64,000 nucleotides of DNA, taken from assembly GCF_013416555.1 (NCBI RefSeq), contig NZ_JACCFG010000003.1:434001-498000 (forward strand), read 5' to 3'. This DNA is from Sphingomonas sp. R-74633 (lineage in GTDB: Bacteria; Pseudomonadota; Alphaproteobacteria; Sphingomonadales; Sphingomonadaceae). The notes beneath the pieces are model-generated. The model did no database searches, was not told the origin of the DNA, and worked only from the letters and a program-made list of their open reading frames with translations. Positions 43,448 through 51,980 of the stretch are shown here, piece by piece. Position 1 is the first letter of the stretch. Each line of letters opens with the position of its first letter. The translations under genes were made by a program, and so were the position numbers.

Positions 43448-44871
43448 GCGGCCGTGCCGCCCACCGTCAGTCCATCCACCAGCAAGGTCGGCTGGCCGAC
43501 GCCGGCCGGTACGCTCTGCCCGCCCTTGCCGCACATGCCGACGCCTTCGTCGAGCGCGAAGTCGTTGCCGGTGCCGGTAACCTTGTTGAGGACGGTCGGC
43601 CCGTCACCGATCAGCGTCGCGCCCTTGATCGGGGCGCCGAGCTTGCCGTTCTCGATCAGATAGGCCTCGGTGCACGAGAAGACGAACTTGCCCGAGACGA
43701 TATCGACCTGCCCGCCGCCGAACGATTTGGCGAAGATGCCCTTCTTGACGCGGGCAAGCAGCTCGGCGGGGTCGTCCTTGCCGCCCTTCATGAAGGTGTT
43801 GGTCATGCGCGGCATCGGGGCGTGCTGGAATGATTCGCGGCGGCCATTGCCGGTGGGCTCGACGCCCATCAGCCGGGCATTCAACCGGTCCTGCATATAG
43901 CCCTTTAGGATGCCATCCTCGATCAGGATGGTCTCGCGGGTCGGTGTGCCCTCGTCGTCGATCGACAGTGAGCCGCGGCGATCCATCAGCGAGCCGTCAT
44001 CGACCACGGTGACGCCGGGCGCGGCGACGCGCTCGCCGATGCGGCCCGAGAAAGCACTGGTGCCCTTGCGGTTGAAATCGCCTTCGAGGCCATGCCCGAC
44101 CGCTTCGTGGAGCAGCACACCGGGCCAGCCGGGGCCGCACAGCACCGTCATGTCGCCGGCGGGGGCATCGACCGCGTCGAGATTGACCAGCGCCTGGGCC
44201 AGCGCCTCGTCGATCGCGCGATTCCAGGTCTCCGGCTCGAACAGATTGTCATAGAGCGTGCGGCCGCCAAGGCCGAAGCTGCCCGTCTCGCGCCGGCCAT
44301 TCTGCTCGACGACGATGCTGACATTCAGGCGAACCAGCGGGCGGACATCGGTGGCGATGAAGCCGTCGGGACGAACGATCTCGACCACGCTCCATGAGCC
44401 GGTGAGCCCGACCGAGACCTGCGCGACGCGCGGATCGCGGGCGCGCGCGGCGGCGTCGATCGACTGGCAGAGGTTCACCTTGTCGGCGAAGGGCACCAGG
44501 TCGAGCGGGTCCTGGTGCGTATAGAGATGGCGGTTATTGCCCTGGGGTGGCGGCGCCTTGCCGGCCTTGCCCGGTTCGATCAGCGCCATCGTCTCGGCAG
44601 CGCGACGGATCGCGGCGGGACTGATCTCATTGGCATGCGCGAAGGCGGTGGTCTCACCCGACACAGCGCGCAGGCCGAAGCCCGACTGCGTGTCGAACGA
44701 GGCGGTCTTCAGCCGGCCATCGTCGAAGCCGAACGCCTCGGTCTTGCGATATTGGAGATAGAGTTCGCCATCCTCGGCGCTGGCCAGCGCTTCGGCGGTG
44801 AGCTTCGCGGCGGTCTCGGGATCGAGCGAGTCGCGATAGATATAGCTGCGCGGATCGGAGGGAATGCTCAT
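43444..44871 (-). CDS. tldD: Metalloprotease TldD
   Basis: A 475-residue subunit of the TldD/TldE (PmbA) zinc protease that matures peptides such as microcin B17 and degrades CcdA. The zinc motif HEAVGHGLEGD (HExxxH) is intact, and FIATDVRPLVRLNVSIVVEQNGRRE and ETG-type blocks are as expected. The partner tldE is not in this window. It starts the CPBP/DUF5996/DUF2007 run. Confidence 0.96.
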   Translation of the reverse strand: MSIPSDPRSYIYRDSLDPETAAKLTAEALASAEDGELYLQYRKTEAFGFDDGRLKTASFDTQSGFGLRAVSGETTAFAHANEISPAAIRRAAETMALIEPGKAGKAPPPQGNNRHLYTHQDPLDLVPFADKVNLCQSIDAAARARDPRVAQVSVGLTGSWSVVEIVRPDGFIATDVRPLVRLNVSIVVEQNGRRETGSFGLGGRTLYDNLFEPETWNRAIDEALAQALVNLDAVDAPAGDMTVLCGPGWPGVLLHEAVGHGLEGDFNRKGTSAFSGRIGERVAAPGVTVVDDGSLMDRRGSLSIDDEGTPTRETILIEDGILKGYMQDRLNARLMGVEPTGNGRRESFQHAPMPRMTNTFMKGGKDDPAELLARVKKGIFAKSFGGGQVDIVSGKFVFSCTEAYLIENGKLGAPIKGATLIGDGPTVLNKVTGTGNDFALDEGVGMCGKGGQSVPAGVGQPTLLVDGLTVGGTAA

Positions 44872-44889
44872 CCCGACGATATAGGACGT

Positions 44890-45123
44890 TTAGATGCTCG
44901 CGCCAGCCGGATGATCCGGGAGCTGCGACTGGTCGGCGCCATCGGCCGGGCCGCCGATCAGGATGAAGCGGCGGTCGCAATAGCCGCAATCGACATAGCC
45001 ATGCTCATCGATCTGCAGGAATACGCGCGGGTGGCCCAGTGCGGCGGGAAGGCCGGGGCCGGTGCCGTCACAGGCGACTCGGGCGGAAGCGGTGCGGATG
45101 GTCTCGGGCAGGTGCGCGGTCAT
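44890..45123 (-). CDS. Zinc-finger CHCC domain protein (NDUFS6-like)
   Basis: A 77-residue protein with the CHCC zinc ligands: VACDG, LGHPRVFLQI, and VDCGYCDRRF. The same domain is in the mitochondrial complex I accessory subunit NDUFS6, which helps Fe-S cluster assembly, and alphaproteobacterial relatives are single-domain like this one. ATG 45123 is used. It is upstream of tldD on the same strand. Confidence 0.88.
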   Translation of the reverse strand: MTAHLPETIRTASARVACDGTGPGLPAALGHPRVFLQIDEHGYVDCGYCDRRFILIGGPADGADQSQLPDHPAGASI

Positions 45124-45176
45124 GAGTCGCCCGATAGCAAGCGCGCAGCCCCCTCGCAACGCTCGGCATGGGTTGC

Positions 45177-45208
45177 GCATCACATGCGTGTGTTAGTATT
45201 GCATCACA
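45177..45208 (+). promoter_or_regulatory. Direct repeats GCATCACA upstream of the histidine kinase gene
   Basis: GCATCACA occurs at 45177-45184 and again at 45201-45208, 24 bp apart, with TTAGTAT (a possible -10) between them. The second copy ends just before ATG 45211, so transcription may be leaderless or the repeats may bind a regulator. Confidence 0.45.
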
Positions 45209-45210
45209 CT

Positions 45211-46305
45211 ATGGCACATAGACTGGACATCGTCGCCCCGACTGGGAAACAGGCCGTGCAGCTGAGCATGGTGTTATGGGCTGCGGTTCTGTCCGTGATC
45301 GTCCCGGGCATGATCTTCTCCGGGCAGCTGGTCGGGTTCGGCGAATGGGTCACCCTGCTATGGGGCACGATCGCTGCGATGGTGCTGGTCGCCTTGCCCT
45401 ATGCCGCGCTGCGCTGGGCCATTGGCAAAAGCATGTGGCTGACGCTTCCCGCCGGGCTGGCGGTGCTGACGGTAACGAGCGTGCTCCAGATGGCGGCCGA
45501 TTACGCCGGGCAATTCACCACGCATGAATTCCTGGCGACGCGCCTGCCCGATCACTCCGCCCAATCATTGCTGCTGGTCAGCACCATCTATTTCCTGATC
45601 GACGCCTGCAACCTCTCGCTCTTCGTCATCGCGGGCACGATCCGCAGGATTCGCGAACGCGAGCGCGCACTGGCCGAGGCCGAGGTGGCCCGGCTGGAGG
45701 CCCGGCTCATCATGTTGCGGCTGCAGCTCAACCCGCATTTCCTGTGCAATTCGCTCAACGTCGTGTCGAGCCTGATCATGACCGGCCGCGCGGCGGAGGC
45801 GAACGCCATGACCGAGGGGCTGGCCAACTTCCTCCAGGCGTCGATGGACGTCGAAACCCAGCAATTGCCGCTCGCCGAGGAACTGGAGACGGTGGAGCGC
45901 TATCTCGAGATCGAAGGCGCTCGCTTCGGCGCGCGGCTGGAGATCGCCATGGACATGGCGGCGGAGCTCGCCGCGGTGCCGGTGCCGAGCTTCCTGCTTC
46001 AGCCGCTGGTCGAGAACGCGATCAAATATGGCGTCGAGGCGATGTCCGGCGCGAGCGAGATCGCGATTCGCGCGGACCGGGATGGCGAGATGCTGGTGCT
46101 GACGGTGGAAAATCGCAGCGAGGGCGAGAACGCAGCGCATCCCGGCCGGGAGGGCCATGGCATCGGATTGGCCAACACCCATGCGCGGCTGGAAATGCTC
46201 TATGGCGATGCCGCCTCGCTCGAGAGCGGGGCCATCGACCAAGGCTATCGCGCGACGATCCGGCTGCCGATCACAACGCCCGATCCGCTGCGCGACGCTG
46301 CTTGA
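45211..46305 (+). CDS. LytS/YehU-type sensor histidine kinase
   Basis: A 364-residue membrane kinase. Four hydrophobic helices (about residues 20-130) precede a coiled stretch (RERERALAEAEVARLEARL) and the His-kinase domain with phospho-acceptor LRLQLNPHFLCNSLNVV, N-box QPLVENAIKYGV and GHGIGLANTHARL. Proteins of this kind normally partner a LytTR response regulator, which is not adjacent. ATG 45184 is an in-frame alternative start; neither has a clear ribosome site. Confidence 0.9.
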   Translation: MAHRLDIVAPTGKQAVQLSMVLWAAVLSVIVPGMIFSGQLVGFGEWVTLLWGTIAAMVLVALPYAALRWAIGKSMWLTLPAGLAVLTVTSVLQMAADYAGQFTTHEFLATRLPDHSAQSLLLVSTIYFLIDACNLSLFVIAGTIRRIRERERALAEAEVARLEARLIMLRLQLNPHFLCNSLNVVSSLIMTGRAAEANAMTEGLANFLQASMDVETQQLPLAEELETVERYLEIEGARFGARLEIAMDMAAELAAVPVPSFLLQPLVENAIKYGVEAMSGASEIAIRADRDGEMLVLTVENRSEGENAAHPGREGHGIGLANTHARLEMLYGDAASLESGAIDQGYRATIRLPITTPDPLRDAA

Positions 46306-46345
46306 GGCCTTTGCCGGCGCGCCGCGACGCGATATGCGCAAAGCC

Positions 46346-47269
46346 ATGACTCAAGCGGCCATTGCGATCGACAATCTCTGCAAGACCTACCAGGGCGGCA
46401 AGCGCGCGCTCGACGGCGTGACGTTCGACGTGCCGCGCGGGCAGATCTTCGGGCTGCTCGGCCCCAATGGCGCCGGCAAGTCGACGCTGATCAACATCCT
46501 GGCGGGGCTGGTCAACAAGACCGACGGCAAGGTCGACATCTGGGGTTTCGACATCGACGCGCACCCGCGCAATGCCAAGGCGAGCATCGGCATCGTCAAC
46601 CAGGAGATCATCTTCGATCCCTTCTTCACGCCGAAGGAGACGCTGGAGATCCAGGCCGGCCTCTACGGTGTCGCCAAGGGCAGGTTCGACGCGATGGAAT
46701 TGCTGCGCGCAGTGCATCTGGAGGACAAGGCCGATGCCTATTCGCGCACGCTCTCGGGGGGCATGAAGCGCCGGCTGATGGTCGCCAAGGCGATGGTCCA
46801 TTCGCCGCCAGTGCTGGTGCTCGACGAGCCGACCGCAGGCGTCGACGTCGAGTTGCGCCAGCAGCTCTGGGCCTATGTTCGCACCTTGAACGAGCGCGGC
46901 GTGACGGTGGTGCTGACCACCCACTATCTCGAGGAAGCCGAGCAGCTCTGCGACCGGATCGCGATCATCAACCACGGCAAGCTGATCGCCAACAAGCCGA
47001 CCCGCGAGCTGGTGGGCATGGCGCAGGAGAAGGTGGTCGAAGTGACTGTCGATCGTGACATAGGCGCGCCGCCGGCCAATGCCTGTTTCCAAAAGGTCGA
47101 GATGAAGGGTGAGCGCACCCTCGTGATCACCTATCGCAAGGACCAGGCGAATGCCGGCGAGGTGCTCGGCGCGGTGCAGGGCGCGGGGCTCGGCATTGTC
47201 GATGTCTCGACCCGCGAGGCGGACCTTGAAGATGTGTTCCTTAACCTGACGCGGGCGGCGAACGCCTAG
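46346..47269 (+). CDS. ABC transporter ATP-binding protein without adjacent permease
   Basis: A 307-residue ATPase of the DrrA/CcmA group with LLGPNGAGKSTLINIL (Walker A), SGGMKRRLMVAKAM (signature), VLVLDEPTAGVD (Walker B) and H-loop TTHYLEEAEQLCDR. The C-terminal extension fits ABC-2 partners. No permease gene follows; the next genes are on the other strand. ATG 46346 (MTQAAIAIDNL) is chosen; ATG 46334 is possible. It lies 40 nt after the histidine kinase. Confidence 0.93.
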   Translation: MTQAAIAIDNLCKTYQGGKRALDGVTFDVPRGQIFGLLGPNGAGKSTLINILAGLVNKTDGKVDIWGFDIDAHPRNAKASIGIVNQEIIFDPFFTPKETLEIQAGLYGVAKGRFDAMELLRAVHLEDKADAYSRTLSGGMKRRLMVAKAMVHSPPVLVLDEPTAGVDVELRQQLWAYVRTLNERGVTVVLTTHYLEEAEQLCDRIAIINHGKLIANKPTRELVGMAQEKVVEVTVDRDIGAPPANACFQKVEMKGERTLVITYRKDQANAGEVLGAVQGAGLGIVDVSTREADLEDVFLNLTRAANA

Positions 47270-47787
47270 GGGTGCTCCATCAGCACGCCGGTGACGATCT
47301 GGCTCAGTTCGAGCGCATCGACATGATGGGTGGCGATGATCCAGTCGGCGGGCGGGGCGACAAAGGCCAGCCAGTCGCTGCGGGCATTGTCGAACAGCGT
47401 ATCGAGGTGCCGGGCCAGCACGGCCAGGGTGAGGGTCAGCACCAGCTCCTCTCTTCGCAGGATGACCGTGGCCGGTTCGCCTTCGCCAAGATGCTCGCCA
47501 AGCCGGGCGAGAATCACCGCATTGCGCGCCACCGAATCGGGCGGCAGCTTTGCATGGGTATGCTCGCGCATCGCGTAGACGCGCGGATCGTGCGCCCATT
47601 CGTTGAAGCAACCGTGCAGCGCGCGATAGCCATGGCTGTCATATGCCTCTCCCGAGTCCTCGAGCGCGGACAGGATCGGGACCATGCGGACATATTCGGC
47701 GCGGCGACTGATCCGGTCGAGCCGGGCGGTTTCCTCCAGAAGCGCGGTTCGGCGGGCCTTGAGCTCGGCGCGACGGGCCTCGTTCAT
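47266..47787 (-). CDS. Conserved protein of unknown function
   Basis: A 173-residue soluble, mostly helical protein, with EARRAELKARRTALLEETARLDRISRRAEYVRMV at the N-terminus and LTLTLAVLARHLDTLFD later. No cysteine-based or catalytic motif was recognised. Its ATG overlaps the stop of the upstream hydrolase gene (TGATG) and its stop shares CTAG with the ABC gene. Confidence 0.65.
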   Translation of the reverse strand: MNEARRAELKARRTALLEETARLDRISRRAEYVRMVPILSALEDSGEAYDSHGYRALHGCFNEWAHDPRVYAMREHTHAKLPPDSVARNAVILARLGEHLGEGEPATVILRREELVLTLTLAVLARHLDTLFDNARSDWLAFVAPPADWIIATHHVDALELSQIVTGVLMEHP

Positions 47788-48692
47788 CAGCGGCGGTGCC
47801 TGGCGAAGAAAACCCACATCGCGTCATTGTCCGCCGTCCAGACATGGCCGGCGCCACGAGTGATCCGGCCGATCACTTCGGTGCCGGCACGGCAGTTCAA
47901 ATAGCGGACTTCGTATAGCTTATCGTCCAAGTCGCGCTGCAGCGGGCCGGCGCGGCACAGGTCGAGATCGGCCCAGCGGGAGAGCGCCGTCGCCATCGTA
48001 TATTGCCAATAGCCGGCGCCGCCGCCCTGGATCGGGTTGGTCTTGTCTGCATCGCCGGCAAAGGCGATCACCGGCATCGGGCGTGAGGGGTTGCAGGTCG
48101 CGGGATCGGGAACACGCGGATTGCTCGCCAGCGGATTGCCGGCGCGAAGACCCACAACCGGAGCGATCGCCGCGAAGCGATCGGCGGCGACGCAGCCGAG
48201 CCAGCTGCTCATCCGCCCGCCGCCCGACAGGCCGGTGGCATAGACGCGCGCGGGGTCGATGCAGCGATTGGCGGCGAGCCAGTCCACCAGCTTGCCGAGG
48301 AACGCGACATCATCTGCGTCGCCGGGGCCAGGAACCTTGCCGGTGACGCTAGGCACGCCGGGGATGTTCCAGACAAACCCCTTCTGCACCGGGATGCCGG
48401 CATCGGGCGCGGCGACGATGAAGCCGTGACGATTGGCCGCATCCGCAAGTTTCGAGGCTTCGAGCATCTGCCGGCCGGTGCCGCCGCTGCCATGGAGCAG
48501 CAGAACCAGCGGCGCTGGTTTCGAGCGTGCGAGGCCGCTTGGCAGATGCAACATCATAGTGCGGCCGCTATCGCCCACGGTCAGCTGCACCGTTTGCCCG
48601 ACGGCGCCGAGCGCGCAGCCCTTGGCGGCGGCCGGAGCACCCCAAAGCACTGCCAAAACGGCAACGACTAAACCCAGGCTTTGGCGGCGCAT
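47787..48692 (-). CDS. Poly(3-hydroxybutyrate) depolymerase-like (LpqC) esterase, secreted
   Basis: A 301-residue exported alpha/beta hydrolase with a signal peptide (about 1-23, GAPAAAKGC). It has the oxyanion segment LVLLLHGSGGTG and nucleophile elbow ATGLSGGGRMS as in LpqC/PHB depolymerases and feruloyl esterases, Asp in IAFAGDADKTNP and a late His in GAGHVWTA. The polymer or ester substrate is unknown; without a substrate-binding domain it may act on soluble esters. Confidence 0.88.
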   Translation of the reverse strand: MRRQSLGLVVAVLAVLWGAPAAAKGCALGAVGQTVQLTVGDSGRTMMLHLPSGLARSKPAPLVLLLHGSGGTGRQMLEASKLADAANRHGFIVAAPDAGIPVQKGFVWNIPGVPSVTGKVPGPGDADDVAFLGKLVDWLAANRCIDPARVYATGLSGGGRMSSWLGCVAADRFAAIAPVVGLRAGNPLASNPRVPDPATCNPSRPMPVIAFAGDADKTNPIQGGGAGYWQYTMATALSRWADLDLCRAGPLQRDLDDKLYEVRYLNCRAGTEVIGRITRGAGHVWTADNDAMWVFFARHRR

Positions 48693-48758
48693 GTCTCTCT
48701 CCCCGTTGCCAGCACCCCTGCCTAGCGCCTAGTCCGGGGACGAACCAGCGGAAGAGAC

Positions 48759-50363
48759 ATGGCGCAAGACCCCCATAGCAGCGACGTCCTCGTCATCGGA
48801 TCAGGCGCGGCCGGGCTCACCGCCGCCCTCAACCTTGCCCAGCATTTCAAGGTGACCGTGCTCGCCAAGGGCGGGTTCGCCGAGGGCTCGACCGCCTGGG
48901 CGCAGGGCGGCATTGCCGCGGTGCTCGAGCCGGGCGACACGTTCGAGAGCCATATCGAGGACACGATGATCGCCGGCGCCGGGCTCAATGACCGCGCCAC
49001 GGTGGAGATGGTCGTCGAGAATGCCCCGGCCGCGATCCGCCGGCTCGCCGAACTTGGCGTGCCGTTTAACACCGAGGGCGGCGCGCTGCACCTCACCCGC
49101 GAGGGCGGGCACAGCCATCGCCGTATCGTCCATGTCGACGACGCGACCGGGCTGGCGGTGCAGACCGCCCTGCTCAAGGCGGCGCAGGCCAATCCGAACA
49201 TCACGCTCGTCCCCGATCAAGTAGTGATCGACCTCGCGACCAGCCGGCACGAGGAGCGCTATTCGGGCGCGGGCAATGTCTGGGGCGTCTATGCCTTCAA
49301 CCGCCAGACCAACCGAGTGGAACTGTTCACTGCACACGCCACGGTGCTGGCGACGGGCGGTGCGGGGCGGACCTATCTCTTCTCGACCGCGCCGCGCGGC
49401 GCGACCGGCGACGGCATCGCCATGGCCTGGCGCGCGGGCTGCCGCATCTCGAACATGGAGATGATGCAGTTCCACCCGACCTGCCTCTACAATCTCGAGG
49501 TCAAGAACTTCCTGATCACCGAGGCGGTGCGCGGCGAAGGCGGGCGGCTGCTGCTCCCGCCCGATGCCGGCGAGGAAGCGGGCAAGCGCTTCATGCCCGA
49601 GTTCGATCCGCGCGCCGAGCTGGCGCCGCGCGACATCGTGGCGCGCGCGATCGATCATGAGATCAAGCGGCTCGGCCTCGACTATGTCCATCTCGACATC
49701 AGTCACATGGGCGCGGAGTTCGTGAAGCATCACTTCCCGACGATCCATGCCCGGCTGCTCGATCTCGATATCGACATGACCAAGGAGCCGATCCCGGTCG
49801 TCCCCGCCCAGCATTATACCTGTGGCGGCGTGGTGATCGATCGCGACGGGCGCACCGACCTGCCCAACCTATATGCCGCCGGCGAAGTCAGCCAGTCTGG
49901 GCTGCACGGCGCCAATCGCCTCGCCTCCAACTCGCTGCTCGAATGCTTCGTGTTCGGTGAGGCGGTGGCCAACCACATCACTGCGCATTGGAGCGAGCTG
50001 GCGCCGCCGCCGGCGATCCGCGCCTGGGACGAGAGTCGCGTCGCCGATTCCGACGAGGAAGTGGTGATCAAGCAGAACTGGACCGAGATCCGCCGCTTCA
50101 TGTGGAATTATGTCGGTATCGTACGGACGACCAAGCGGCTCGAGCGCGCGGCGCACCGGATCAAGATGCTGCGTGACGAAGTGGCGGACTATTATGGCCA
50201 TTTCCGCGTGACCCCGGACCTGATCGAGCTGCGCAACCTGCTGGAGAGCGCCGACCTCATCGTCCGCTCGGCGCTCCACCGCAAGGAGAGCCGCGGGCTC
50301 CACTATAATCTCGACTATCCCGAGACGCTGCCCGAGGCGATCGACACGGTGCTGGTGCCCTGA
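48759..50363 (+). CDS. nadB: L-aspartate oxidase
   Basis: First enzyme of NAD synthesis from aspartate (forms iminoaspartate). The 534 residues have the FAD motif VLVIGSGAAGLTAALNLA, STAWAQGGIAAV, RGEGGRLL, and the substrate-site AQHYTCGGVVIDRDGRTDLPNLYAAGEVSQSGLHGANRLASNSLLE, all typical of NadB. The length is normal. The nadA and nadC partners are not adjacent. Its TGA overlaps a possible CTG start of the next gene. Confidence 0.95.
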   Translation: MAQDPHSSDVLVIGSGAAGLTAALNLAQHFKVTVLAKGGFAEGSTAWAQGGIAAVLEPGDTFESHIEDTMIAGAGLNDRATVEMVVENAPAAIRRLAELGVPFNTEGGALHLTREGGHSHRRIVHVDDATGLAVQTALLKAAQANPNITLVPDQVVIDLATSRHEERYSGAGNVWGVYAFNRQTNRVELFTAHATVLATGGAGRTYLFSTAPRGATGDGIAMAWRAGCRISNMEMMQFHPTCLYNLEVKNFLITEAVRGEGGRLLLPPDAGEEAGKRFMPEFDPRAELAPRDIVARAIDHEIKRLGLDYVHLDISHMGAEFVKHHFPTIHARLLDLDIDMTKEPIPVVPAQHYTCGGVVIDRDGRTDLPNLYAAGEVSQSGLHGANRLASNSLLECFVFGEAVANHITAHWSELAPPPAIRAWDESRVADSDEEVVIKQNWTEIRRFMWNYVGIVRTTKRLERAAHRIKMLRDEVADYYGHFRVTPDLIELRNLLESADLIVRSALHRKESRGLHYNLDYPETLPEAIDTVLVP

Positions 50364-51820
50364 CTGCAAAGCGGATCTTCTGGGGCCTAAGCGCGAAGCG
50401 CGTCTTCTGGTCGTCCATCCTGCTGGCGGCGGTGCTGCGCGCGGTCGCCGCATTGCCGTTCATGGTCAACTGGTTCGACGAGATCTGGCAATATCTCGAG
50501 CCCGCATGGCATCTGGTCGCGGGGTCCTGGGTGCAGACCTGGGACTATCGCGCAGGACTGCGCAGCTGGCTGATCCCCGAGCTGCTGAGCGTGCCGATGG
50601 GGATCGGCCATGCGCTTTCGCCCGATACCACGCTGCATCTGCTGCTCGTGCGGCTGACGCTGGCGGCGCTGTCGCTGGTGATCGTCGGCGCGGCGGTGTC
50701 ACTGGGGCTGAGGCTGTCGCGGCTCCATGGGATCCTCGCCGGCTTTGTCGCAGCGACCTGGTTCGAGCTGGTCTATTTCGCCCCGCGCGCGCTGTCCGAG
50801 CCGATCGGGCTGGCACTGTTGATGGGCGCGATCTGGCTGCTGCTTGCCCAGAGCAAGCCCGGGCCGCGCCAGTTCGCCATTGCCGGACTGCTGATGGGGC
50901 TCTGCTTCGTCGCGCGCATCCAGTATGCGCCGGCGCTGCTCACCCTGGCGATCCTGACCGCACGCAAGGACTGGCGCGGCGCCTGGCTGCCGCTGGTGGC
51001 GGGCGGCTGCGGCGCGCTGGCGATCGATGCGCTCGCCAATCTCGCGATGGGCGCAGTGCCGTTCCGCTGGATGATCGAGGCGGCGCGGATCAACATCCTC
51101 GAGGGTCGTGCCCAAGCCTATGGCACGATGCCGTTCACCGGCTATTTCTCGCTGATCGCCTGGTATTGGTATCTCGCGATGGTGCCGATCCTGCTGCTCG
51201 CCTGGATCGGCGCGAAGCGCTACCCGGCGCTCCTGTGGATCGCGTTGGTCCATCTCGCGGTGCATTCGCTGATCGGGCACAAGGAATATCGCTTCGTGCT
51301 GGCGAGCACTGCACTGCTGGTGATCCTGGCGGCGATCGGCAGCGCCGACCTGCTCCGCCGAGTGCCGCGCCAAAGGCTGGTGCTGGCGACCCTGGCCGCA
51401 CTGACGGTGTGGGGCGGCGCCTCCGCGGTGCTCGCGAACGGCAATTTCCGGCCCAACTGGTCGATGGAAGCCGATCTGGCCGAGGCGCTGGAAAAAGCCG
51501 GCCGGCCGGGCAAGACCTGCGGGCTGGCGCTATACCGCCCGCGTGACACGGTGGCGGGATCCTATGCACTCTATCGCCGTGCCACGCCGATCTATGTGCT
51601 GACCACGCCCGAAGAGGCCAGGCGCCGGGCGGGCGCCTTCGATGTGGTAGTCACCCCGCAGACGCATCTCGGCGAACTGCCGCGCGACTATGTGTTGGAG
51701 AGCTGTGCCGCACCGGGCATCACCGATGCGCCCGGATGCGTGCTCCGCCGCGCCGGCAGCTGCACGCCCGATCCCAACGCACCTACGCTGCAGACCTGGC
51801 TCGAAGCCGGCGGAAACTGA
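50360..51820 (+). CDS. GT22-like membrane mannosyltransferase
   Basis: A polytopic protein of about 486 residues with roughly ten helices. WFDEIWQYLEPA followed by WDYRAGLRSWLIPELL and the later GHKEYRFVLA are the catalytic-loop and HKExRF signatures of ALG9/PIG-B-type glycosyltransferases that use polyprenyl-phosphate mannose. The first ATG-like start (GTG 50432) cuts into the first helix, so I place the start at CTG 50360, which overlaps the nadB stop as CTGA. That start is an inference. Confidence 0.8.
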   Translation: MTAKRIFWGLSAKRVFWSSILLAAVLRAVAALPFMVNWFDEIWQYLEPAWHLVAGSWVQTWDYRAGLRSWLIPELLSVPMGIGHALSPDTTLHLLLVRLTLAALSLVIVGAAVSLGLRLSRLHGILAGFVAATWFELVYFAPRALSEPIGLALLMGAIWLLLAQSKPGPRQFAIAGLLMGLCFVARIQYAPALLTLAILTARKDWRGAWLPLVAGGCGALAIDALANLAMGAVPFRWMIEAARINILEGRAQAYGTMPFTGYFSLIAWYWYLAMVPILLLAWIGAKRYPALLWIALVHLAVHSLIGHKEYRFVLASTALLVILAAIGSADLLRRVPRQRLVLATLAALTVWGGASAVLANGNFRPNWSMEADLAEALEKAGRPGKTCGLALYRPRDTVAGSYALYRRATPIYVLTTPEEARRRAGAFDVVVTPQTHLGELPRDYVLESCAAPGITDAPGCVLRRAGSCTPDPNAPTLQTWLEAGGN

Positions 51821-51980
51821 TCGCCGAGCTGCTGCGTTTCACCGCAAAAGCGGTGTGCGTTCTCCCCGCGTTCACGCTTCACCGCTACAAGACATTCATT
51901 CGTCGCAACGCAGCCCGCGCGGACTTTCCCGGCGCGCGCATCCGCACCATTGTCGTTTTGGGCAAGGGGTCTGAGTTAAA

